A DNA stretch of 64,000 nt from Fluviicola sp. (GTDB lineage Bacteria; Bacteroidota; Bacteroidia; Flavobacteriales_D; Crocinitomicaceae). Shown here one piece after another: positions 53,021-62,983 of this stretch. The stretch is taken from NCBI GenBank assembly GCA_002734085.1, contig NVXV01000009.1, forward strand, positions 67,291-131,290. The letters are read 5' to 3'. The notes beneath the pieces are model-generated. The model made no database searches. It was given only the letters and a program-made list of their open reading frames with translations, and was not told the origin of the DNA. Each line of letters opens with the position of its first letter. Position 1 is the stretch's first letter. The translations under genes and the position numbers were made by a program.

Positions 53021-53042
53021 ATAAAATAATGATTGTAAATTA

Positions 53043-53717
53043 TTAGCTATCTAATTCCTCACTTTCATTTGCTTCTCCTTCAATTAGTTTTATTGAGTTT
53101 GACATTTCTTCTAATACATCAGCATATTTATCTTTTCGACTATTTAATGTCCAAGCCATCACCATGTAAACATTGTCTTTTCCTTCAACAAAAGTGTACA
53201 AGTAATACAGTTTTGCATTGAGTCCTGGAACACTTCCTTCAATAGCAATTTGTTCAGCATTAAGTCCGTTTATTGTTAAGGACTTTGGTTCTGACATTTT
53301 ATCAATTTGCATGTCTTCACTTATAAAGTTCGTTTGCACAACTCTATAATTTTCAACCACAGATAATGAATCGTCATATCCCTCTAAAGATTTAAAAACT
53401 GAAATAAACTCATCAGTAGGTTCGTCTATTACTATAATATAAGTTTCTTTATAAATATTTTGACTTTGGAATGAAGCCTCGTCATTTAAGCTCGTAACTT
53501 GAGTCATAAATTCAGGAACTTCCATGGAGTATTGATTTTTCACTTCAATTACCTTGGTTGCTGTAGTAGCCTTTTCTTCTTCCTTTGTGACATCTTTGAC
53601 TTCTTCCGTTTTTGAAGAAGATGTATTCATTGAATCATCATAACTTATAGATTCACCACATGAAAATGTAGTGATACCAATTAAAATAAATGCACAATTT
53701 CTTGTAAATGTTTTCAT
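53043..53717 (-). CDS. Lipoprotein of unknown function
   Basis: A 224-residue lipoprotein with signal MKTFTRNCAFILIGITTFSC and lipobox T-F-S-C (C20). A short Ser/Thr/Lys/Glu linker (25-60) leads to a domain of about 140 residues (YSMEVPEFMTQVTSLNDEAS, FQSQNIYKETYIIVID, LNAEQIAIEGSVPGLNAKLY, VYMVMAWTLNSRKDKYADVL) that resembles PsbP/MoG1-like or similar single-domain folds common in Bacteroidota lipoproteins. The tail is acidic. No functional motif is seen. It is a single-gene unit with its own terminator. Confidence 0.78.
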   Translation of the reverse strand: MKTFTRNCAFILIGITTFSCGESISYDDSMNTSSSKTEEVKDVTKEEEKATTATKVIEVKNQYSMEVPEFMTQVTSLNDEASFQSQNIYKETYIIVIDEPTDEFISVFKSLEGYDDSLSVVENYRVVQTNFISEDMQIDKMSEPKSLTINGLNAEQIAIEGSVPGLNAKLYYLYTFVEGKDNVYMVMAWTLNSRKDKYADVLEEMSNSIKLIEGEANESEELDS

Positions 53718-53799
53718 AATAGAGTTGTTTTTCGTGAAAGTAGATAAAAAAGAGACTATTTCTACAAGATTTTAAATAAAAATACTGTAATTCAGTGTT

Positions 53800-55389
53800 T
53801 TATTTCACTTTGAATTCAGAAGTTTTGTGGAATGTTATATCCGGATAATCTCTTTCGGCCATTTCTAATAAGAAAGGTGTTTCAGCTAAAAATACTAGAT
53901 TATCGTCTTTGTCTTTAGCAATGTTTCCTATTTTAGCCTTCAGGAAATTATCAAGTTGTGTTTGCCTATCAGATGTAATCCAACATGCTTTATGAAAATT
54001 GAGAGGTGTAAAAGAACATTTGGCACCATATTCATGTGTTAAGCGATGAAGAATAACATCAAACTGCAGTTGACCAACAGTCCCAACAATTTTACGACTT
54101 CCTGGTTCCTGTATAAATAATTGAGCCACTCCTTCGTCCATCAACTGACGAATACCTTTATCCAACTGTTTGGATTTCATAGGGTCATCATTTCTTAATT
54201 CTTGGAATATTTCAGGTGAGAAAGAAGGTATTCCTACAAAATTCATGTCGGTACCCTCTGTGAGGGTATCACCAATTTTAAAGTTTCCAGTATCGTAGAG
54301 TCCAACAACATCTCCAGGAAAGGCTTCATCCACAACACTTTTGTCTTTCGCCATAAAAGAGGTTGGGTTTGGGAATTTGAGTTTTTTTCCTTTTCTAACA
54401 TGTTTGTAGAAGGTATTTCTCTCAAATTTTCCAGAAACAATTCTTAAAAAAGCAATGCGATCACGGTGTTTAGGGTCTAAATTGGCATGTATTTTAAATA
54501 CAAATCCCGAAAACTTATTATCTGAAGGCTCGATAAATTTAATATCTGTGTCACGTCCTCTGGGAGATGGAGAAATTTCAACAAAGGTATGAAGCAACTC
54601 TTTTACACCAAAGTTGTTTACTGCTGAACCAAAAAACACGGGTGCAACTTCTCCCGATAAGTATGTTTTTTGATCAAAATTATCGTAGACACCATTTATT
54701 AACTCAACTTCCTCTCTTAGTTCATTTGCAAATTTTTCACCTACAATTTCGTCCAGCTGAGGGTCAGACAAGTCGTTGAATTTCATTAAAACATCCTCAA
54801 TTTTTGTCTTGTTTGCGTGAAACAGATTTAGTTCCTTATCATACAAATTATAAACGCCTTTAAAATCTTCACCATCACCAATCGGCCATGTTAAAGGGCG
54901 TACTTTAATATCTAATTTCTCCTCTATCTCATCCAGTAAATCAAATGGGTCTTTGCCAAATCGATCCATTTTATTAATAAACACAATAACAGGAGTATTA
55001 CGCATGCGACAAACTTCCATTAATTTTTCAGTCTGACTTTCAACACCGTTGGCATTATCAATTACAAGAATAACACTATCAACTGCAGTAAGTGTTCTGT
55101 ACGTATCTTCCGCGAAGTCCTTATGACCAGGGGTGTCTAGAATGTTAATTTGTTTATTCAAATATTCAAACGCCATAACAGATGTGGCAACAGAAATTCC
55201 ACGTTGTTTTTCAATTTCCATAAAATCGGAAGTAGCAGTTTTTTTTATTTTATTGTTTTTTACTGCTCCAGCTGACTGTATAGCACCACCAAATAATAAC
55301 AACTTCTCTGTTAAAGTGGTTTTACCAGCATCGGGGTGAGATATAATACCAAAGGTACGTCTTTTTTCTACTGCCTCTTTATTTGTCAT
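53800..55389 (-). CDS. prfC: Peptide chain release factor 3
   Basis: A 529-residue translational GTPase of the RF3 type that recycles RF1/RF2 from the ribosome. G1 is [17 protein letters not shown] (about 16-32), the switch-1 region contains [17 protein letters not shown]3 is DTPGHKDF, G4 is INKMD. RF3-specific blocks are [73 protein letters not shown] and [20 protein letters not shown]. Length matches E. coli RF3. It is divergent from the L,D-transpeptidase-like gene. Confidence 0.97.
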   Translation of the reverse strand: MTNKEAVEKRRTFGIISHPDAGKTTLTEKLLLFGGAIQSAGAVKNNKIKKTATSDFMEIEKQRGISVATSVMAFEYLNKQINILDTPGHKDFAEDTYRTLTAVDSVILVIDNANGVESQTEKLMEVCRMRNTPVIVFINKMDRFGKDPFDLLDEIEEKLDIKVRPLTWPIGDGEDFKGVYNLYDKELNLFHANKTKIEDVLMKFNDLSDPQLDEIVGEKFANELREEVELINGVYDNFDQKTYLSGEVAPVFFGSAVNNFGVKELLHTFVEISPSPRGRDTDIKFIEPSDNKFSGFVFKIHANLDPKHRDRIAFLRIVSGKFERNTFYKHVRKGKKLKFPNPTSFMAKDKSVVDEAFPGDVVGLYDTGNFKIGDTLTEGTDMNFVGIPSFSPEIFQELRNDDPMKSKQLDKGIRQLMDEGVAQLFIQEPGSRKIVGTVGQLQFDVILHRLTHEYGAKCSFTPLNFHKACWITSDRQTQLDNFLKAKIGNIAKDKDDNLVFLAETPFLLEMAERDYPDITFHKTSEFKVK

Positions 55390-55433
55390 AAAACGTATGG
55401 AATTGAACGTGTAAAACTAAGCCTTGCTCGAAA

Positions 55434-55468
55434 TTTGGTGCAAATGTACGGACATTTTATTAGTTTTG
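55434..55468 (+). promoter_or_regulatory. Candidate promoter with both Bacteroidota elements
   Basis: TTTG at 55434-55437 and TAGTTTTG (exact TAnnTTTG) at 55461-55468, spacer 23 bp. It lies immediately before the ATG at 55476, so the transcript would have almost no leader. The match is good but the very short distance leaves chance as an option. Confidence 0.45.
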
Positions 55469-55475
55469 TCGTTCT

Positions 55476-56213
55476 ATGCGCTCAAATTTAAGCTTTAAAT
55501 TACTATTATTCTTAGTTGTTTCTGTTCTATTGATGAACTTTTCAGACAATCCTCCAAAAGATGAAAATCAAACATCTTTACTTCATGAGTGGCAGCAATT
55601 AGTTTACTCGAATTATGCTTGTTTAAATGATACATCACTGAATGTAGAGGCGTTCAGACAGGGGTTGCATGGATTTTTTGAATTACGTGCACAAGAAAAA
55701 ATATCAAATGAGAAGTTCTTAACAATTGTTGATTTTACGCAACATTCTTCAAAAAAGAGAATGTATGTAATCGATATGGAGAGTTTTGAAATTGTATATA
55801 AGTCATTATGTTCTCATGGTAAAAATACAGGTGGAGCAGAGGCGAAACATTTTTCAAATAAGGTAGGTAGTTTGCAGAGTAGTTTAGGATTTTATATCGC
55901 TCAAGAAATATATAGTGGTAAATTTGATTTAGCTATGCGATTGGATGGTCTAGAGTATTGTAATTACAATGCGCGAGATCGTGGAATAGTTGTTCACGGC
56001 GCTAAATATGCAAACCCTGAATTTATGAAGAAAAACGACAATGTGTTAGGTAGAAGTTATGGTTGTCCTGCACTTCCTGAGAATCAGGCTGAGAATATAA
56101 TTACTGCAATTAAAGGGGGGTCTTGTTTTTTCATATATGCTGAAAACAAACATTATAAAAAGCGTTCAAAAATCTTAAACAACTTTGATTTTCTAACGAG
56201 AATTTTTGATTGA
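55476..56213 (+). CDS. Murein L,D-transpeptidase catalytic domain protein (YkuD_2 type)
   Basis: A 245-residue exported protein: hydrophobic N-terminus NLSFKLLLFLVVSVLLMNF, then a helical part and the catalytic domain (about 85-235). Marks are FLTIVDFTQHSSKKRMYVID, LCSHGKNTGGAEAKHFSNKV, YNARDRGIVVHGAKYA and the catalytic motif VLGRSYGCPALP with C197. This is the PF13645-type family related to L,D-transpeptidases, probably acting on periplasmic peptidoglycan. It has no partner gene; the next gene on the same strand is of unknown function. No lipobox is present. Confidence 0.88.
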   Translation: MRSNLSFKLLLFLVVSVLLMNFSDNPPKDENQTSLLHEWQQLVYSNYACLNDTSLNVEAFRQGLHGFFELRAQEKISNEKFLTIVDFTQHSSKKRMYVIDMESFEIVYKSLCSHGKNTGGAEAKHFSNKVGSLQSSLGFYIAQEIYSGKFDLAMRLDGLEYCNYNARDRGIVVHGAKYANPEFMKKNDNVLGRSYGCPALPENQAENIITAIKGGSCFFIYAENKHYKKRSKILNNFDFLTRIFD

Positions 56214-56342
56214 ATCTTCCAAGATTTTTAAAACTGATATTAATCAGTGCTTATACCTACAATTTATCATTCTTTCTACTCTTCTTAATAACGATTTTTG
56301 TGCTCAATGGAAGCACGCTTACTCTATATCAGAGAAAATGAA

Positions 56343-56729
56343 ATGAACACTAAACTTTCACGCATCTTAAATGCTGTTAGAGCGAAGGATGTTCGATTTT
56401 TTATTTTGGTCGAAATAAAACCAATTCAGGATGATTCCATGCCTATGATTAATGGATTGAAGGAGATTAGATTAAACAAGGTTAAAGATAAAATTGAAGA
56501 TTGGTTTAACGAAAATCTTTCAAACGACATAAACTTTGAGTTATCTGTATTTGAAGGAAAACCGAGTAAAGAAAAACCGCCAACCAGCTTGAAAGGAATT
56601 AATAAGCTCTTCGTATTTGTTGATACTTCTAATGATATTCGAATTGTTCCCTTTTTAAAAGCTCAGTTGAACCCTGAAGAAATTGTGTTTTTCCAGATAA
56701 ACGACCTGGAAAAAATAGATCTACCGTAG
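56343..56729 (+). CDS. Hypothetical protein
   Basis: About 128 residues from ATG 56343 (MNTKLSRILNAVRAKDVRFF); an in-frame ATG at 56307 and a TTG at 56298 are alternatives. The chain reads ILVEIKPIQDDSMPMINGLK, KVKDKIEDWFNENLSNDINF, ELSVFEGKPSKEKPPTSLKG, then KLFVFVDTSNDIRIVPFLKA and EEIVFFQINDLEKID, an alternating alpha/beta pattern of a small soluble domain. No family recognised. It lies 127 bp before the receiver protein gene on the same strand, so it may belong with the signalling cluster. Confidence 0.6.
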   Translation: MNTKLSRILNAVRAKDVRFFILVEIKPIQDDSMPMINGLKEIRLNKVKDKIEDWFNENLSNDINFELSVFEGKPSKEKPPTSLKGINKLFVFVDTSNDIRIVPFLKAQLNPEEIVFFQINDLEKIDLP

Positions 56730-56856
56730 AGAAATTAATTGGATTAATTCTTTATTTTACAAATATGTGTAGAAAATATTCTACATTTATTGAAAATTGT
56801 GAACTTTTTAGAGATTATGGTGTTGTGATAAAAAGCAAAAGAAGAGTAAGTTTACT

Positions 56857-57222
56857 ATGTGCAAATCTGTTTTATTAATAGTTGATGATGAACCCGATAT
56901 ACGAGCTTTATGTTCCTCTATCGTGAAAAGATCTTTTGATTTTGAAGTTTGTGAAGCTAGTTCACTTTCTGAATCAAAGAAAATGCTGAATTCAATTATC
57001 CCAGATTTTGTTCTGCTAGATTTACATCTCCAAGATGGAGTAGGCTTTGACTTAGTTCCTTTTCTAATGAAGGCAAACCCTAAGGTTAAGATTTTGATTG
57101 TGACAGCTTATAATCAATGTTATGAGAAGAAAACAGCTACAGACCTTGGAGCTTTCGGATTACTTGGAAAACCATTTAAATCTCAAGATTTAATCGAAAG
57201 GATTGAAGCGATGAGTTCCTAA
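56857..57222 (+). CDS. Stand-alone response regulator receiver domain
   Basis: A 121-residue CheY-like protein. The acidic pocket is in LLIVDDEPDIRALC, the phosphorylation site is D55 in FVLLDLHLQDGVGFDLVPFL, the switch Thr is in ILIVTAYNQ and the conserved Lys is in LLGKPFKSQDLIERIE. No output domain. It is followed by an NtrC-type regulator after 14 bp and two histidine kinases, so it is likely a phosphoryl intermediate or competitor within that circuit. Confidence 0.93.
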   Translation: MCKSVLLIVDDEPDIRALCSSIVKRSFDFEVCEASSLSESKKMLNSIIPDFVLLDLHLQDGVGFDLVPFLMKANPKVKILIVTAYNQCYEKKTATDLGAFGLLGKPFKSQDLIERIEAMSS

Positions 57223-57236
57223 CTAAAAAATGAAGG

Positions 57237-58631
57237 TTGGAAAAGATACTAATTATAGACGATGATGTAGACATTTGTGCGCTACTAAAGCGATTTCTAG
57301 AACGTAATGGTTATGAGGTAACAACTTCTTTTAAAGGTCAGGAAGGGGTACATCAATTCAAGAACAATGATTTTGATGTAGTTCTAACGGATTTTAGATT
57401 ACCAGATTTGGATGGAATCGAAGTGCTTAAATCAATAAAAAAAATTAAACCCAATATTCCAGTTATTGTCATTACAGGGTATTCAGATGTTGGACAAGCT
57501 GTAAAAGTAATTCGATTAGGAGCATTTGAATATGTGACTAAACCCATTTTTCCAGAAGAAATTTTAATGCTAATAAAAGATGCACTGAATTTGAAATCGG
57601 ATTCCACTGAGAGAGATATTTCAAGTAAACGGGGGGATGAAAAGTTTAAAAAGTCTAAAAAACATCATTTATCGAATACAAGTGATTACGTTTTTGGAAA
57701 AAGTCCCCACGCAAAAAGAGTTCAAAACTTAATTGAATTGGTTGCGCCCACCGATATGACTGTAGTCATTTTAGGAGCTAGTGGTACAGGAAAGGAAGTT
57801 GCCGCAAGAATGATACACAGAAACTCTATAAGAAAAGAGAAACCTTTTGTTGCCGTCGATTGTGGTGCTTTGCCAAAGGAGTTGGCAGCGAGTGAATTGT
57901 TTGGACATGAGAAAGGAGCTTTTACAGGCGCTGTTTCTGCAAAGAAAGGTCATTTTGAAATGGCGAACGGGGGGACTCTTTTTTTGGATGAAATAGGAAA
58001 TTTGACCTATGAAAATCAGATTAAGTTGTTGCGTGTATTGCAAGAAAGAGTAATTCGTAGAATGGGTAGTGAAAAAGATATCCCTGTTGATGTTAGAATT
58101 ATTGTAGCAACTAACGAAGACTTGAAAAACGCTATGCGAAGGGGGGAGTTTAGAGAAGATATTTACTTTAGAATAAACGAATTTAATATAGACCTTCCGT
58201 CTGTAAAAGAAAATAAAGAAGATTTAGAGGAGTATTTAGATTTCTTTTTAGAAAAATCTAATCAAGAATTGAATAAAAAAATCAGTAAAATCGATCAATC
58301 GGTAATTGAGGCTTTCAGAAAATATTCATGGCCTGGAAATATTAGAGAGATTAAAAATGTTGTCAAACGTTTGGTTTTACTAACTAATGGTCAAGTTATC
58401 ACTAAAGATGCACTTCCTCCTGAATTTTTAAACGCTAGTTTAGTTCGAAGTGATAATTCAGCAGATCAGAACATTTTTAACCTTAAGACTGTTGTTGAAC
58501 AAGCGGAATCAGAAGCTATCTTAAGAGCCTTAAAAGCAACGAACTACAATAAAAGTAAATGTGCCGAGCTTTTAGGAGTGGATCGAAAAACGTTATACAA
58601 TAAAATGAATGCTTACGGATTAATTAATTAA
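57237..58631 (+). CDS. NtrC-family sigma-54-dependent response regulator
   Basis: 464 residues in three parts. Receiver (1-120): ILIIDDDVDICALLKRFL, phospho-Asp D52 in VVLTDFRLPDLDG, Lys in YVTKPIFPEE. AAA+ domain (about 150-380): Walker A GASGTGKE (180-187), GAFTGA loop that contacts sigma-54 (227-232), Walker B GGTLFLDEIGNL and arginine-finger region EDIYFRINEFNIDLP. Fis-type HTH at the end (AILRALKATNYNKSKCAELL). The start is TTG at 57237: an in-frame TGA lies two codons upstream and no ATG is available, with GAAGG just before it. It activates promoters with sigma-54 when phosphorylated; the kinase is probably one of the next two genes. Confidence 0.95.
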   Translation: MEKILIIDDDVDICALLKRFLERNGYEVTTSFKGQEGVHQFKNNDFDVVLTDFRLPDLDGIEVLKSIKKIKPNIPVIVITGYSDVGQAVKVIRLGAFEYVTKPIFPEEILMLIKDALNLKSDSTERDISSKRGDEKFKKSKKHHLSNTSDYVFGKSPHAKRVQNLIELVAPTDMTVVILGASGTGKEVAARMIHRNSIRKEKPFVAVDCGALPKELAASELFGHEKGAFTGAVSAKKGHFEMANGGTLFLDEIGNLTYENQIKLLRVLQERVIRRMGSEKDIPVDVRIIVATNEDLKNAMRRGEFREDIYFRINEFNIDLPSVKENKEDLEEYLDFFLEKSNQELNKKISKIDQSVIEAFRKYSWPGNIREIKNVVKRLVLLTNGQVITKDALPPEFLNASLVRSDNSADQNIFNLKTVVEQAESEAILRALKATNYNKSKCAELLGVDRKTLYNKMNAYGLIN

Positions 58632-58632
58632 A

Positions 58633-60051
58633 ATGATAAAAAAGAAATTAAGTTATTACAATTATTTTCTGATACTATCATTGGTATTGATTGCAGGTTA
58701 CATGGTAACTTCTATACTGTTTTTAAATCGAACAAATTCTTCTGGCCTAGAAGCAGAAAGTTATGGTAAAACGGTAGAGCAATCTAATGCAATTATTCAA
58801 CAAGTTTATGCCATGGAAGCCTCGGCTTATGGATACCTACTGACAGACTCAAAAAAATCTTATAATGAGTTTATAGATAATAAGAATGCATTGTATGAGT
58901 ACTTTAAAAGTCTCCACTCGCATTGCCATGATTTTCAGGTTGGTGAAAAACAATCACATCACTTAAAAGAGTTACTTGGGGTTCGAATAGCAACTTTAGA
59001 GAAATTAATTTTAAGAGATACCTTGCATAACTTGGATAATCGTATTCGTATTTCATTTTTGGATGAAGGCAAAAAACAAACAGATAGTATAGTCTCAAGT
59101 TTGGAAGATATTAGGCATCAAAGTGAACTAAAGCAAAGTGAAAACCGATTAAAAGCTATAGAAGCGAATGAAAATGCGATGTTTATGCTTTCTTTTTTTG
59201 GAGTGGTGATGTTGTTCATTGTATTTATCAGTTTTACTAAAATGAAAAAAGAGATTTTAGCGAACGAAAAAAACACCGCCGAAATAAATCAAATCAATGT
59301 CGAATTGAAATCAATGAATGAGAACTTGGAAAATTTCGCTTACGTTGCTTCACATGATTTAAATGAGCCGCTAAGGAAAATTAGAACTTTTGGAGATTTG
59401 ATTAAAAGTGAATTAGAGCACGATGAATATGACAAAGAGCTAATTATTTCTCACTTGAGTCGAATGCAGGATGCTTCAAAAAGAATGCAGCAGCTTATTC
59501 ACGATTTATTATCCTATTCCAGGGTGTCAAGACAATATGAATTAGCAGATAGAATCAATTTAAATGAGGTTGTCAACTCTGTTTTGATTGATCTTGAAGT
59601 ACCCATCAATGAATTGCACGCTGAAGTTGTTATTAAGAAATTGCCAGACAATATTAGAGCGGATACCATTCAAATGAGACAATTATTTCAAAACTTAATT
59701 AGCAATGCGCTTAAGTTTCATAGTCCGAATATGAGGCCTAAGATTATTATTGAAGCGACAGAGGTTGATGTATCAGAATTACCTAGTGAGGAGATTAAAG
59801 TAAATGGTCACAATCAGTATTGGAAGATATCGATCTCTGACAACGGCATTGGATTTGAACAAAAATTTGCAGAAAAAATATTTGCCGTTTTTCAACGACT
59901 TCATGGTAGATCAAATTTTGAAGGGACAGGTATAGGGTTATCGATTTGTAAAAAGATATGTGAAAACCATATGGGAGGAATTACAGCTATTTCAAAAGAA
60001 GGAGAAGGAGCTGCATTTTTTGTATTTTTACCTAGAAACGAGCATTCATGA
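58633..60051 (+). CDS. Sensor histidine kinase with CHASE3-like extracytoplasmic domain
   Basis: 472 residues: membrane helix 1 (about 9-30, FLILSLVLIAGYMVTSILF), a helical periplasmic domain of CHASE3 type (GYLLTDSKKSYNEFIDNKNA), helix 2 (about 183-203, MFMLSFFGVVMLFIVFISF), a coiled coil, a HisKA domain with phospho-acceptor H241 in FAYVASHDLNEPLRKI, and HATPase_c with the N box LISNALKFHS, G1 ISDNGIGFE and G2 GTGIGLSI. The HisKA subtype is that of phytochrome-like kinases. It starts 1 bp after the NtrC-type gene and overlaps the next gene by ATGA, so the set is one operon. Confidence 0.94.
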   Translation: MIKKKLSYYNYFLILSLVLIAGYMVTSILFLNRTNSSGLEAESYGKTVEQSNAIIQQVYAMEASAYGYLLTDSKKSYNEFIDNKNALYEYFKSLHSHCHDFQVGEKQSHHLKELLGVRIATLEKLILRDTLHNLDNRIRISFLDEGKKQTDSIVSSLEDIRHQSELKQSENRLKAIEANENAMFMLSFFGVVMLFIVFISFTKMKKEILANEKNTAEINQINVELKSMNENLENFAYVASHDLNEPLRKIRTFGDLIKSELEHDEYDKELIISHLSRMQDASKRMQQLIHDLLSYSRVSRQYELADRINLNEVVNSVLIDLEVPINELHAEVVIKKLPDNIRADTIQMRQLFQNLISNALKFHSPNMRPKIIIEATEVDVSELPSEEIKVNGHNQYWKISISDNGIGFEQKFAEKIFAVFQRLHGRSNFEGTGIGLSICKKICENHMGGITAISKEGEGAAFFVFLPRNEHS

Positions 60052-61490
60052 GTGTAAAAGTTTTAATAATTGAGGATGATGAGGATGATTTTGTGATCTT
60101 AAAGCATTTTCTTTCTAAAATCAGAACCGAAGATTATGATGTTTATTGGTGTAACGACTTTGATGAGGCCGAAGGAGAAATTCTTAAAGACCAACATGAC
60201 ATTTATCTAATTGATCATTTCTTAGGAAAAGGTGAGGGGATTGAGATTATTGAAAAAATTCGTCAACGTAATATTTTAAAACCACTAATACTTTTAACGG
60301 GAGCAGGGAATTTTAACGTAGATGAGAAAGCCATGGAAAAAGGCGCTTCGGATTTTATCGTCAAGAAAGAAATACGATCTGATACGCTTGAACGATCACT
60401 TAGATACGCCGTTGAGCGTTATAATCAACAACTTTATATTCGCGGGCAGGAAAAGAAGTATAGGAGTCTTTTTGAGTTGAGCATGGAGCCAATTCTCATT
60501 TTGAATAAAAGCTATGAAGTACTTGAATTCAACGCTGCATTTCACGAAATTTTCAAGCATCAGGAAAGTGAGAAACATCACTTGACAGAACTTACCTTTA
60601 AAGAACTGTTTAAGTATAATTTCGACTTTGAAGCGATTAAACAGAAGCTTGAGAAAGATGGATATATTCAAGGGTTTAAAACGACCATGCTCGATGGCAA
60701 GAAAGATTTGATTGTCATTTTATCAATTGCTCATCTACCAGGTGACACCGAATTGTCTCAGGGTTCTTTTCATGTTGCGATCAGTGATGTTTCAAAGCTG
60801 ATGGAGAAAGAAAATGAACTGCAAAAGCTAGAAAAATTGAGCATGTCTGGAAGAATGGCAAGAATGATTGCTCATGAAGTAAGAAACCCACTAACCAATA
60901 TAAATTTAGCGCTTGGGGAGTTATCAGAGATTAATGATGGTAATGAAGAAGCGCAAACATTTGAATCTATGATTAGTAGAAATGCAAAACGTATTTCTAC
61001 GCTAATTGATGATTTATTAAAATCAGCGCGTCCACCTGATTTAGAGCTCGTTCACTCTAATCTTCAAGAAATTGTTAATTCTGCTATTGAATTTTGTCAG
61101 GATAGAATTGAGTTACTCGATATTCATTTAACAAAAGATTTTTCAGAAGAGATTATTGAAGGTGAATGGGATCCTGAGAAATTAAAAATTGCATTGGTAA
61201 ATATTATGATTAATGCTATCGAGGCAATGAGTGAAACAACAAAACCTTCATTAGAAATTTCGGTTCGAATAGAAAATGAAAACAAAACCAAAGTAATTTT
61301 TATTAAAGATAATGGTAAAGGCATGGATGAAGATACTCAAAATAGCTTGTACGATCCACTTTTTACAAATCGTAAAAATGGCATGGGACTAGGAATGACC
61401 GCAACTTTAAATATAATAAGCATGCACAAAGGAAAAATTCAAGTTCAATCTGAAGTTGGTCAAGGAACTGCTTTTAAAATATTGCTTTAG
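60048..61490 (+). CDS. Receiver-PAS-histidine kinase (receiver-first hybrid)
   Basis: 480 residues, no membrane helix. Receiver domain (1-125): VLIIEDDEDDFVILKHFLSK, phospho-Asp D56 in YLIDHFLGKGEGIE, Lys in FIVKKEIRSD. PAS domain (about 135-255): SLFELSMEPILILNKSYEVL, EFNAAFHEIFKHQE. HisKA with H276 in MARMIAHEVRNPLTNINLAL, then HATPase_c (IMINAIEAMSE, IKDNGKGMD, NGMGLGMTATLNII). This NtrB-like kinase is the likely partner of the NtrC-type regulator. A receiver in front of the kinase means it can be controlled by another kinase. Its stop overlaps tail-to-tail with the next gene on the other strand (TTAG, 61487-61490). Confidence 0.93.
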   Translation: MSVKVLIIEDDEDDFVILKHFLSKIRTEDYDVYWCNDFDEAEGEILKDQHDIYLIDHFLGKGEGIEIIEKIRQRNILKPLILLTGAGNFNVDEKAMEKGASDFIVKKEIRSDTLERSLRYAVERYNQQLYIRGQEKKYRSLFELSMEPILILNKSYEVLEFNAAFHEIFKHQESEKHHLTELTFKELFKYNFDFEAIKQKLEKDGYIQGFKTTMLDGKKDLIVILSIAHLPGDTELSQGSFHVAISDVSKLMEKENELQKLEKLSMSGRMARMIAHEVRNPLTNINLALGELSEINDGNEEAQTFESMISRNAKRISTLIDDLLKSARPPDLELVHSNLQEIVNSAIEFCQDRIELLDIHLTKDFSEEIIEGEWDPEKLKIALVNIMINAIEAMSETTKPSLEISVRIENENKTKVIFIKDNGKGMDEDTQNSLYDPLFTNRKNGMGLGMTATLNIISMHKGKIQVQSEVGQGTAFKILL

Positions 61491-62983
61491 TGCTTTTTAA
61501 GCATGAAGCTAGCGTATTTCTCCAGTTTAGGAATCGTTTTTATTTGCAAAGCAATAATTAAGATAATTCCTAGTAATCCTGGCACAACGTATCTAACGAT
61601 TGCTCCAACTACTGGTGTTGTCCAACCTACAATCAAGTAAATCATAAAAGAGAAAATCATGAGTGAAAAAAACATTCTATTCTCTTTGGAATTAAGCTTA
61701 CGAGGAAAAATAAAAATAGCTAAAATTAACCCGAGTAAGATAATAACATTCTCAATGAAGGCAGAGTATTGCAGCCAACTCGAATTTTTATTGGGAACAG
61801 GTCGAATAAATGTATTAAAAAGTACTTCAGGAATCATTTTAATCATTTTAGCTCCACTCTCTTTGATTGGAGTGATTGGAATTCCACTTCCAGCTTTACT
61901 CATTCTAACACCGATGCGATAGGTTTCCCCCACATTTGTCAGTTGAATAGGGTTACGTTTAAAATTATTATCTATTCTCATGTGGAATGCACCAACAGGT
62001 TTGATGAGAGTCGCTTGATTTCCTTCTATTTTAAAGTGATTTCTATTTACGTAATAAATGTAAAAATAATGTTCACTATCTTCAAATAGATACAAACCAC
62101 CATCCCTCACATTCATGAAATTTTCCTGTTGTTTTGAAATTAAATATACTCCCTTGTTTAAAAATCCTGTATAAAAGAGCGTTCCAAAACCTAAGGCACC
62201 GTATATGAAAGCGTTTAGAATTTGTGATTTTGTAATTCTACTGAAAACCCAATAAAAGAGCAATGCGGCAAACAAACATATAAAAACGTATGGCTTGAAG
62301 CTTATCAATAAAAGACCTCCAAGTAAATATCTCCAAGTTTTACGCTTTGTACTGATATTGTCAAATGCTGCTCGAAGAACTAAGCACAGGCCTAAAATCA
62401 TTAAAGGTTCTTTTATTATACTACTACTCCAAAATGCAATGCTTGGTGTAAGTGTCATAAGCATCAGTAAAAATCCTTTTGGTAGCTTAGAGTGTTTTTT
62501 AATAAATTGATATAGGTCCAAACCACCTAGAAAAGAAGCCAAACTAAATAGTAAAAAGTGAATCACCACTTGGCCGTTACTTATAAATAATAGAATAGAA
62601 TTCACTCTAATTACATTTCTAGAGTCGTTGGGAAGTACTTTGCTTCCTGCATTCCAATGGTCTGTCGAAGCAAGATATTTATTTATAAATGCAGGGTCAT
62701 TATCAAGACCAAATAAAAATTTGAAATAATCGGAGGGAGATTGATGAAAAACAGCTTTAAGGGTCTTTGATTCTTGAAAAAATCGCCCAGCATCTGCTGT
62801 TAATTCTCCTCCACCGTAATAAAAAGTATATACATATAAAAAGAATAGTGCTACAAGAGATTTAATAGCGAAAAAACCAGGCAACACAAACGACTTAAAC
62901 TCTGTTAAACATTTACGATTTAAGTACCAAGTCAGTGAAAAGGTTAACAGTATGTATAGTATTAGTATTGAGGATCCCAACAA
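61487..62983 (-). CDS. Polytopic membrane protein of unknown function
   Basis: A 498-residue integral membrane protein with about nine to eleven hydrophobic segments (SSILILYILLTFSLTWYL, SLVALFFLYVYTFYYGG, VIHFLLFSLASFLGGLDLYQ, YLLGGLLLISFKPYVFICLF, IIYLIVGWTTP-like end). A loop of about 110 residues between the mid and late helices (QENFMNVRDGGLYLFEDSEH, FHMRIDNNFKRNPIQLTNVG) is probably extracytoplasmic. The layout resembles polysaccharide polymerase-like or glycan-related membrane proteins, with an F-W-S-S-S-I-I-K-E-P motif after helix 5, also seen in such proteins. I cannot name a family with confidence. It is a single-gene unit, convergent with the kinase operon. Confidence 0.75.
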   Translation of the reverse strand: MLGSSILILYILLTFSLTWYLNRKCLTEFKSFVLPGFFAIKSLVALFFLYVYTFYYGGGELTADAGRFFQESKTLKAVFHQSPSDYFKFLFGLDNDPAFINKYLASTDHWNAGSKVLPNDSRNVIRVNSILLFISNGQVVIHFLLFSLASFLGGLDLYQFIKKHSKLPKGFLLMLMTLTPSIAFWSSSIIKEPLMILGLCLVLRAAFDNISTKRKTWRYLLGGLLLISFKPYVFICLFAALLFYWVFSRITKSQILNAFIYGALGFGTLFYTGFLNKGVYLISKQQENFMNVRDGGLYLFEDSEHYFYIYYVNRNHFKIEGNQATLIKPVGAFHMRIDNNFKRNPIQLTNVGETYRIGVRMSKAGSGIPITPIKESGAKMIKMIPEVLFNTFIRPVPNKNSSWLQYSAFIENVIILLGLILAIFIFPRKLNSKENRMFFSLMIFSFMIYLIVGWTTPVVGAIVRYVVPGLLGIILIIALQIKTIPKLEKYASFMLKKH

